Shown here: piece after piece, positions 7,412 through 13,073 of the stretch
How the letters are laid out: every line of letters starts with the position of its first letter
Numbering within the stretch: position 1 is the first letter of the stretch
DNA from: DASXTK01 sp036505485
Lineage (GTDB): Bacteria > Actinomycetota > Acidimicrobiia > Acidimicrobiales > VFJN01
DNA: 19,185 bases
Reading direction: 5' to 3'
Assembly: GCA_036505485.1 (NCBI GenBank)
Contig: DASXTK010000293.1
Span: forward strand, 1 to 19,185
Notes under the pieces: model-generated
Told to the model about the DNA's origin: nothing
The model's input: the letters and a program-made list of their open reading frames with translations, nothing else
Database searches by the model: none
Position numbers and translations under genes: made by a program

Positions 7412-8146
7412 ATGGCGAGGTCACGGCGGCGGTCTGGGCGGAAGCGATCCCGGCGCTCGCGGCGCTCGATCAGCGGGCTCCAAGCGTTGGTGATAGTGGT
7501 GCTGCTGGTGGTCGGCTTCATCGCCATCCGCCGCTCTCAGGGCGAGGCGAGCGACGGTCCGGCGATCCCACAAGAGTCGACGCCACCGGTCGAGCCGGCG
7601 GACGGCGACCATTCGGCGGCCGACTTGCTCGCCACGCTCGCCGTAACCGGTGAGGTCAGCCGGGAGGGCTACGAACGCGAGGCGTTCGGAGGGGGCTGGC
7701 TTGTCGGCCCCGACGGCTGCGACGTGCGCAACCAGGTGCTGGCCGAGGAGTCGCAGGTGCCCGTCACGCGAGGCGCCGACGGGTGCACGGTTGTCGGGGG
7801 AGAGTGGTTGAGCCTCTATGACGGTTACAGCACACCCAACCTCCAGGAGCTGGAGATCGATCACATGGTGCCCTTGGCCGAGGCCTGGGATTCCGGCGCC
7901 AACGCGTGGCCGCCTGAGCAGCGGGCGCAGTTCGCCAACGACACGGTTCGACCCGACGCCCTCATCGCGGTGACCGCCGCGATGAATCAATCGAAGTCCG
8001 ACCGAGATCCCGCCGAATGGATGCCGCCGAACCGAGACGCCTGGTGCCGCTACACGGATGCCTGGATCACGCAGAAGGCGGCATGGCAGCTGACGATCGA
8101 CCTGTCCGAGCACGACGCCCTCCAGAACGTCCTGGCCACCTGCTGA
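7412..8146 (+). CDS. Membrane-anchored or secreted HNH endonuclease-family protein (DUF1524-like)
   Basis: Protein of 244 residues. The first ~20 residues are extremely basic (RSRRRSGRKRSRRSRR), followed by one hydrophobic helix (about 22-38), so it is either a signal anchor (type II topology) or a cleaved export signal. The C-terminal domain (about 75-244) is of the actinobacterial HNH/DUF1524 type: LEIDHMVPLAEAWDSG carries the metal- and base-acting Asp150-His151, then FAND (Asn176), then MNQSKSDRDPAEW, CRYTDAWI and the WQLTID tail. Four cysteines (103, 125, 212, 244) could form two disulphides, which fits an extracytoplasmic nuclease. Substrate is unknown; nutrient DNA scavenging or attack on foreign DNA are possible. 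The start has a G-rich site at 7395-7402. It is convergent with the VOC gene, five bases away. Confidence 0.82.
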   Translation: MARSRRRSGRKRSRRSRRSISGLQALVIVVLLVVGFIAIRRSQGEASDGPAIPQESTPPVEPADGDHSAADLLATLAVTGEVSREGYEREAFGGGWLVGPDGCDVRNQVLAEESQVPVTRGADGCTVVGGEWLSLYDGYSTPNLQELEIDHMVPLAEAWDSGANAWPPEQRAQFANDTVRPDALIAVTAAMNQSKSDRDPAEWMPPNRDAWCRYTDAWITQKAAWQLTIDLSEHDALQNVLATC

Positions 8147-8151
8147 TCCGA

Positions 8152-8598
8152 CTATGAGGCGGTTCCGCCGAAGGCTTCTGCGGCGGCTTTGACGATCTCG
8201 TCGTGGGGGACGTCTCTGAGATGCTGGGCGACGCCCCAGCGATGGCCGAACGGGTCGATGACCTGACCGAAACGCTCGCCCCAGAAGGTGTCCCCGAGTG
8301 GATGGAACACCTCAGCGCCGGCAGCCAGCGCCCGTTCCCAGACCATGTCCGCGTCGTCGGTGGCGATCACGAGTGCGCCGTAGGTGCCGCCGAGGGTCAG
8401 CGGTGAGACGATGCCGGCGTCCGGGAACTCGTCGGCGACCATGACGGTCGAGTCGCCGATGGCGACCTCGATGGCCATGATCTTGCCGCCGGGTAGCGGG
8501 ATGCGGCTGCATTCCTTGGCGTCGAAGACCTCCGCGTACCAGGCGAGGGCACGCTCGGGATCGCGAACCACGATGTGTGGAGTGATCGTGTGTGGCAT
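8152..8598 (-). CDS. VOC family protein (PhnB/glyoxalase-like)
   Basis: Cytoplasmic protein of 148 residues with the vicinal-oxygen-chelate fold. The first beta-alpha-beta unit is TPHIVVRDPERALAWYAEVFDAKE; the second contains GALVIATDDADMVWERALAAGAEV and ends WGERFGQVIDPFGHRWGVAQH, the PhnB/bleomycin-resistance-like signature. Reaction and ligand cannot be deduced. The ATG at 8598 is chosen over one at 8619 because AGGAGG lies five bases upstream. A 350-bp inverted-repeat element begins only 24 bases upstream of the start, so any native promoter has been replaced or displaced and transcription probably depends on sequence within that element. Confidence 0.88.
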   Translation of the reverse strand: MPHTITPHIVVRDPERALAWYAEVFDAKECSRIPLPGGKIMAIEVAIGDSTVMVADEFPDAGIVSPLTLGGTYGALVIATDDADMVWERALAAGAEVFHPLGDTFWGERFGQVIDPFGHRWGVAQHLRDVPHDEIVKAAAEAFGGTAS

Positions 8599-8622
8599 TG
8601 GTCCCTCCTGAGGGGTCATTGT

Positions 8623-8972
8623 GGCTCTTGTGACCTATCCGTGGGTGATCTGTCGGTCGAGTTCGGTTGGATGCTCACGTGGGGCGCGGGCTTCGCCGGT
8701 GACACGACGCTCCGAGGGATGGTGGCGGAGCGGCTTGTTCCATCGCTCTTTGAACGTTTTTGGTTGCCTACCAACCAAAAACGTTCAAAGAGTTCCTGGA
8801 CGCCGGTCCCCGACGACCCAACGTGTTCCCGGCATCGGGTTGAGCCACAAAGACCGTTCCGGGCCAGCTCGTTTGACCGCCGCCCTTCCCTCGAAGCGTC
8901 ATTTAGCCACCGAGAGCAGCCCATGGCGTCACCGAGCCGCGAAACTCGACCCACGGATAGGTCACAAGAGCC
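8623..8972. mobile_element. MITE-like element with perfect 24-bp terminal inverted repeats
   Basis: The left end, 8623-8646, begins GGCTCTTGTGACCTATCC. The right end, 8949-8972, is its exact reverse complement over 24 bases; after one mismatch two more bases outward also pair. The 350 bases between hold no ORF with family resemblance, so this looks like a non-autonomous element. Ends starting GGCTCTT are characteristic of ISL3-family insertion sequences, which would make this a derivative mobilised in trans; the family assignment is inference. No matching 8-bp target duplication is seen: the flanks share only TCATT, at 8616-8620 and 8973-8977. One flank is the VOC gene leader and the other is the inside of a group II intron ORF, so a deletion must have accompanied or followed insertion. 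Confidence 0.7.
8746..8792. repeat. Internal 21-bp perfect hairpin inside the element
   Basis: Arms 8746-8766 (starting CTCTTTGAACG) and 8772-8792 are exact reverse complements with a five-base loop (CCTAC). The arms are AT-rich against a GC-rich surround. Each arm also starts with CTCTT when read toward the loop, like the outer terminal repeats, so it could be two transposon ends fused back to back or a nested mini-element. As RNA it would be a very stable stem. There is no terminal T-run on either strand to make it an ordinary terminator. Confidence 0.75.
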
Positions 8973-9381
8973 TCATTTTGAGAGCGGCCTGGACCACCCG
9001 GTCCCGCACGGTCGGGATCCCTAACCGGCGGCGCTTGCCACCGGGTTTGGGGATCATCCGTTCCCGCACAGGCAACGGGCGGAACGTGCGGGTCTTCAGT
9101 TCGGCCCGTATGTCGGCAAGGAATGCCTCCACGCCCCGGCCGGTCTCGATGGCGTGGGCGGTGTTGCCGTCCACGCCCGCCGATCGGCCCCCTCGGTTGC
9201 CGCGCACCCGACGCCACGCCTCGGCGAGGACATCGGGGTCATAGACAAGGTTGTAGAGATCGTCGAACCGACGACCAGGATCGGTCGTTGCCCAACGGTG
9301 CAACTTGGTCTGGATATGCAGTACCTGGAACTTCGAGGCCAGCCGAGGCCGGTCCTGTGGTCCCTGCGCATCGGTGTTCAC
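8962..9381 (-). pseudogene. ltrA: Group II intron reverse transcriptase/maturase, N-terminal fragment
   Basis: Open frame of 139 codons where a full maturase has about 400-600. It matches the start of group II intron-encoded proteins: RFDDLYNLVYDPDVLAEAW and GNRGGRSAGVDG (RT0 region), then TFRPLPVRERMIPKPGGKRR and LGIPTVRDRVVQAALK (RT1). Immediately after QAALK, where the family continues toward the palm domain, the frame enters the inverted-repeat element and stops after MRLL. The catalytic YADD box, thumb/X domain and any endonuclease domain are absent. The GTG start has AGGAGG six bases upstream (9388-9393 on the opposite strand), so the fragment could still be translated, but it cannot be an active polymerase. 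Confidence 0.9.
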
Positions 9382-9978
9382 CGATGACCTCCTGTTATGG
9401 CAGTCCCGAAACCTGCGGACTCGCTGCTCTCCTTCGCCATGTACACGGCTTTCCTGTGCTCGGACTACTACGAGAGCCCCGCCCCACCCCCGGGCCGTCA
9501 GCCGACGACGAGCCTTCCCTCCACCGGTCTGGCAGACCGGCAGGTCGGGGACCCGAAGGTGGTTCCCACGTTCACTGTCAACCGTTCGACGGGATCGGCG
9601 TCCGGCTTTCCCCCTGCGGCCTCGCGACGGCTACGCCGCAGACATTCACCGTGGCCTCCGGACCAGCTCATGTGCACCGGTCTTGGGAGTCGCCTCCGAA
9701 GAGGCGTGCACCGCCACCCGGCCCCTATCCACCAGATTTCGGGCCGGTCGATGGCTTGAGGGGGTTCAATAACCGGTTTCTGTGTCGTACACCTCTCCGT
9801 CTCGTTAGCCAGGCCCGCACCGTCTGGCAGTACCAGCACGACCCGGCGTTGTCGAGGCCGCTTGCCACCCAGCCCTGCGTCTCCAAGGCCAGGCTGCCTC
9901 CAACTTCACGCAGCCTGCTGCGACAGACCGCCCGCGGGTCCTTTCACCCCACCCGGTAGACAGCGCCTCGTGGCGCAC
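8973..9978 (-). mobile_element. Truncated group II intron (5' half)
   Basis: On the minus strand the sequence at 9978 begins GTGCGCC, the standard 5' end of bacterial group II introns. About 600 bases of structured RNA region (domains I to III) follow before the maturase ORF at 9381, a usual distance. Conserved-looking pieces include GTGGGAACCACC and AAGCCGTGTACATGGCG shortly upstream of the ORF. The intron stops abruptly at 8973, where the inverted-repeat element begins, so the rest of the reverse transcriptase and RNA domains V and VI are missing. It cannot splice or retrohome on its own. The 5' boundary is assigned by motif and spacing, not by folding. Confidence 0.8.
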
Positions 9979-10413
9979 CCATGCCCCCATCATCCTCAGG
10001 AGGTCTGACACTTTCGGACCCCCAGACCCCGGGCCCGCAGAAACCTTGAGAAACCGGGGAAGACACCCCTGAACCCATTTCGTTTCTTTCGCTGCGGATC
10101 CCCCGGTCCTGGGCCCTGACCACGGCGACCGCCGCCGACTCCTCCGGCGAGCTCCACCCACCACTTCGCCGAACCCGGCAACGACCACAACACCCAGCCA
10201 CGAGACCCGCCGACGGAGTGAGCCGTCAGGCGAACGAGAACCCCGCCGACCCCAGGACCGCAGCGCAGCGCCGACCATGCGAGTGAGCCGCCAGGTGAAC
10301 GGTGTTCTGACGGGACCGGAGCGCAGCGAGGACCCGTCCCCGCGGAGTGAGCCGGTGGGCGAACGACAGCCCGACGGGGGGAGGAACCGGGGCGGAGTGG
10401 AGGTTCCGTTGGG
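9979..10413. other. Gene-free stretch with degenerate repeats
   Basis: About 435 bases between the intron 5' end and the small membrane protein gene. Open frames exist on both strands but are low-complexity (Gly/Arg/Pro-rich), lack ribosome sites and resemble no family. The part next to the intron is its 5' exon context; the insertion point follows GGGGGCATG on the minus strand. The remainder carries the ~65-nt degenerate tandem units described separately. A decayed gene cannot be excluded. Confidence 0.5.
10216..10410. repeat. Three degenerate ~65-nt tandem units
   Basis: GAGTGAGCCG recurs at 10216, 10281 and 10345, i.e. at intervals of 65 and 64 bases. Each copy is followed by a variable C/G pair and then GGCGAACG or GGTGAACG. 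Further into units one and two a shared AGCGCAGCG block recurs in register (around 10266 and 10321). The rest of each unit is diverged. This is an imperfect tandem duplication, not a CRISPR array, because the conserved portion decays between copies. Confidence 0.55.
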
Positions 10414-10704
10414 TCAGTCGGGGTTTTGGGGGCGGGAGCGCCATTCACCCATGGCCCGTAGGGCCAGGGTGGCTACGACGGCTACACCGCCGGCGCCGAT
10501 GATGGCGCCGATCAGGGCTCCGATGCCCGACTGCGTTCCGCAGTCGCCCGAGCACTGCAGGTCGACGAAGGCGAAGCCGATGACGCCGCCGCAGAATCCG
10601 GCCACCAGTATCGACACGAAGGCCAGCACCCGGGCGCCCACCGGTGGCAAGGCGTTGGGGGCGTAGTCGCTGTCGGGCGGGGGCGGGGCCGGGCCGTCGG
10701 ACAT
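10414..10704 (-). CDS. Small two-helix membrane protein (unknown)
   Basis: Protein of 96 residues that I do not recognise. A proline/aspartate-rich N-terminal tail (MSDGPAPPPPDSDYAPN) is followed by two hydrophobic segments (about 24-47 and 62-84). A short loop with two cysteines, LQCSGDCG, separates them and may form a disulphide if exposed outside the cell. The second helix is glycine/alanine/isoleucine-rich and the C-terminus is basic. The frame is open far upstream, but that part is antisense to the NUDIX and dinB genes and is not protein-like, so ATG 10704 is taken as the start. It diverges from the NUDIX gene with only 27 bases between the starts. Confidence 0.65.
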   Translation of the reverse strand: MSDGPAPPPPDSDYAPNALPPVGARVLAFVSILVAGFCGGVIGFAFVDLQCSGDCGTQSGIGALIGAIIGAGGVAVVATLALRAMGEWRSRPQNPD

Positions 10705-10731
10705 GGTGGGCGATGATGCCAGACTGGGCTG

Positions 10732-11277
10732 GTGTCGGGTTACATGCGGGACTGGACCGTCGCCGGTGGGTTGATCCTGGGGGACGCCGGTCTGCTCCTG
10801 GTCCGCAACCGGCGGCGCAACGGATCCCACGATTGGAGCCCCCCGGGCGGCGTCATCGAGCCGACCGAGTCCATGGTGGCCGGTCTGACCCGTGAGGTGG
10901 TCGAGGAGACCGGCGTCGAGGTCGACAAGTGGGACGGACCGGTCTACGAGGTCCATGTCGAGGCCCCCGACATGGGCTGGCGCCTCAAGGTCGAGGCCCA
11001 CCTGGCCCTGGCCTACCGGGGCGAGCTGCGTCTGGGCGACCCCGACGGGATCGTGGTCGAGGCTGCCTGGGTCGATCCGGCAGGCTGTGGCGAACGTCTC
11101 CTCGCCGGGCATCCCTGGGTCCGTGAGCCGGTCGTCACCTGGCTCGAGGCCCACGTCGGCAACGGCGGCACCGGCACGGGAACGGGAGTGGTAGCGGGGA
11201 GCTGGCTGCCCCGGACCTTCCGCTACCACGTGACCGGCAAGGACCCGGCCACCGCGGTCGTCACCAGCCTGGACTAG
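10732..11277 (+). CDS. NUDIX hydrolase
   Basis: Cytoplasmic hydrolase of 181 residues. The complete Nudix box is visible from Gly40: G-x5-E (Glu46)-x7-REVVEETGV (54-62), matching GX5EX7REUXEEXGU with its metal-binding glutamates. WSPPGGVIEPTE precedes it as in ADP-ribose, NTP and related pyrophosphohydrolases. Substrate specificity cannot be read from the sequence. After about residue 140 a Gly/Thr-rich linker leads to a short tail outside the usual fold. Starts at GTG 10732, with ATG 10744 as an alternative; neither has a strong ribosome site, and the 27-base divergent gap suggests a leaderless message. dinB begins 12 bases downstream, so the two probably form an operon linking nucleotide-pool clean-up with damage bypass (inference). 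Confidence 0.88.
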   Translation: MSGYMRDWTVAGGLILGDAGLLLVRNRRRNGSHDWSPPGGVIEPTESMVAGLTREVVEETGVEVDKWDGPVYEVHVEAPDMGWRLKVEAHLALAYRGELRLGDPDGIVVEAAWVDPAGCGERLLAGHPWVREPVVTWLEAHVGNGGTGTGTGVVAGSWLPRTFRYHVTGKDPATAVVTSLD

Positions 11278-11289
11278 GACGGCCGGGGG

Positions 11290-12525
11290 ATGAGGGGAAC
11301 CATCCTCCACGTGGACATGGATGCGTTCTTCGTCTCGGTGGAGCTGCTGCGCCACCCCGAGCTCCGTGGCCAGCCGGTGGTCGTGGCCGGACTCGGCAAC
11401 CGCGGTGTCGTGGCGGCGGCGAACTACGAGGCCCGGGTGCACGGCGTGTTCTCGGCCATGCCCACGGCCCGGGCCCGCCGCCTCTGCCCGCACGCCGTGT
11501 TCCTGGCCGGTGACCACGACCGCTACGCCGCGGTGAGCGAACGGGTGATGGCGATCTTCCGCTCGGTCACGCCGCTGGTCGAGCCCATCAGCCTCGACGA
11601 GGCGTTCCTCGACGTGACCGGGGCCCGGCGGGCAGTGGGGGACGGGCCGACCATCGCCCGATGGCTACGCGGCGAGATCCAACAGACCGAGCAGCTCACC
11701 TGCTCGGTCGGGGTGGCCACGTCGAAGCTGGTGGCCAAGCTGGCCTCGGAGGCGGCCAAGCCTCGCATCCGGGGCGGCCGGGTCGAGCCGGGCGAGGGAA
11801 TCCGGGTCGTACCACCGGGCGGGGAGCGAGACTTCCTCCACCCCTTGCCGGCGCGGGCCCTTTGGGGAGTCGGGCCGAAGACCTGGGAGCGGCTCGAGCG
11901 TCTCGGGGTCCACACCGTGGGCGACATCGCCGGACTCCCGGTCGACACGCTGGTCCGGACCCTCGGCGCGGCCCACGGTCGTCACCTGAGCGACCTCTCG
12001 CACGCCGTGGACAGCCGGCCGGTCGTGCCGGACCAGCGGCCCAAGTCGGTGGGCTACGAGGAGACCTTCCCCCACGACCTGACCGACCAAGACGAGCTCG
12101 GCCGGGAGGTGGTGCGGATGGCCGACGCGGTGGCCCTGCGGCTGCGGCGCAACGGTCTGGCCGGCCGCACGGTCACCCTGAAGGTGCGCTACGGGGACTT
12201 CCGGACGATGACCCGCTCCCTCACGCTGCCCTCGGTGGTCGACGACACCAGCCTCATCGCCCGCACGGCCCGCGATCTGCTCGCCGCCGTCGACGTGGCG
12301 CCGGGGATCCGGCTGTTGGGAGTCAGCGTCAGCGCACTCAGCGACGGCGCGGCGCGCCAGCTCAGCTTCGACGAGCTCGAGCTGCCCTCGCACGACGACA
12401 CGAACGGCGCCGTGGACCAGATCAGGGAGCGTTTCGGCGATGCCGCGATCGGTCCGGCATCCTCGTTGGGAGATGACGGTTTGCGCATCAAGCGTCGGGG
12501 TAACGCTGCATGGGGGCCGTCCTGA
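11290..12525 (+). CDS. dinB: DNA polymerase IV (Y-family translesion polymerase)
   Basis: Error-prone polymerase of 411 residues that copies past damaged template. Motifs in order: ILHVDMDAFFVSVE with metal ligands Asp9 and, with SLDEAF, Asp103-Glu104; steric-gate Phe13; AANYEARVHGVFSAMP; CSVGVATSKLVAKLAS; a helix-hairpin-helix-like thumb segment, LWGVGPKTWERLERLGVHTVGDIA; the little-finger domain starting near KSVGYEETFP. RQLSFDEL near residue 360 fits a sliding-clamp binding peptide. Length is slightly above the typical ~350-400 because of a C-terminal tail with GLRIKRRG. ATG 11290 follows a GGGGG stretch and lies 12 bases after the NUDIX stop. No clear LexA box was found upstream of the pair. 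Confidence 0.95.
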   Translation: MRGTILHVDMDAFFVSVELLRHPELRGQPVVVAGLGNRGVVAAANYEARVHGVFSAMPTARARRLCPHAVFLAGDHDRYAAVSERVMAIFRSVTPLVEPISLDEAFLDVTGARRAVGDGPTIARWLRGEIQQTEQLTCSVGVATSKLVAKLASEAAKPRIRGGRVEPGEGIRVVPPGGERDFLHPLPARALWGVGPKTWERLERLGVHTVGDIAGLPVDTLVRTLGAAHGRHLSDLSHAVDSRPVVPDQRPKSVGYEETFPHDLTDQDELGREVVRMADAVALRLRRNGLAGRTVTLKVRYGDFRTMTRSLTLPSVVDDTSLIARTARDLLAAVDVAPGIRLLGVSVSALSDGAARQLSFDELELPSHDDTNGAVDQIRERFGDAAIGPASSLGDDGLRIKRRGNAAWGPS

Positions 12526-12660
12526 GGTTGTTTTGAGGGTCGTTTCCTAAGTAGCCGTTGATTGATGCGCAAGTCGTCCCGGTGACGCGTTGTCGTTGCT
12601 GGCAGCCTGTGGAACACTTGAACCACCGGCGTGGACGACCGGGCGGAGAAGGGGTTCGGC

Positions 12661-13059
12661 GTGCCGCTTTCCGAGGACGAAGAACGGATCCTTCAAGAGA
12701 TCGCCCAGCGGTTCTACGAGGAGGACCCCACCTTCGCGCGCGAGGTGAGCGAGACCACGCTCTATCGCCACACGGTCAGCCGCATGAAATGGGCGTTGTT
12801 CGGTGTCGTGGTCGGCGCCGCGTTCCTCATCGCCACCCTGGCGACCTCGTACTGGCTGGCCTTCGCCGGGTTCGTGTTCATGCTGGGCTGCACGCTGGTG
12901 TTCGAACGGAACCTGCGCAAGCTGGGCCGCTCGGGCATCGACCAGCTGACCCGTAGCGTCCGGGCCTCGGGCCTGCGTGAAGCGCTGGGCGGAGCCAGCC
13001 GGCGCATGCGCGACCGCTTCCACCGCGAAGACGAGGACGACGACCCCGAGCCCCAGTAG
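12661..13059 (+). CDS. DUF3040 membrane protein
   Basis: Protein of 132 residues from GTG 12661. It matches the actinobacterial DUF3040 family: the start PLSEDEERILQEIAQRFYEEDPTFA is the family hallmark, followed by two adjacent hydrophobic segments (about residues 43-82) and a charged cytoplasmic C-terminus rich in Arg then Asp/Glu. Function is unknown; members often sit near cell-wall and division genes. I prefer 12661 to the in-frame GTG at 12631 because AAGGGG lies six bases upstream and members typically begin MPLSE. It stands 135 bases after dinB, so it likely has its own promoter, and it is convergent with the transglutaminase gene 14 bases away. Confidence 0.88.
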   Translation: MPLSEDEERILQEIAQRFYEEDPTFAREVSETTLYRHTVSRMKWALFGVVVGAAFLIATLATSYWLAFAGFVFMLGCTLVFERNLRKLGRSGIDQLTRSVRASGLREALGGASRRMRDRFHREDEDDDPEPQ

Positions 13060-13073
13060 CAGTTCAGGGTCAG

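Noticed and set aside
8616..9024. Open frames on both strands inside the inverted-repeat element
   Set aside because: They pass straight through the palindromes and terminal repeats, giving mirrored peptides on both strands, and have no transposase motif.
10216..10410. CRISPR-like array
   Set aside because: The periodic units are only three, the conserved part is about 10-20 bases and imperfect, and no cas genes are in the window.
9805..10448. Two minus-strand open frames of 157 and 150 codons
   Set aside because: They overlap each other; the first also runs into the intron 5' end, and both are Gly/Arg-rich without ribosome sites or motifs.
10705..11517. N-terminal extension of the small membrane protein to 367 residues
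   Set aside because: The extension is antisense to the NUDIX and dinB genes and has a non-protein-like His/Gly/Asp-rich composition; only the last 96 codons look real.
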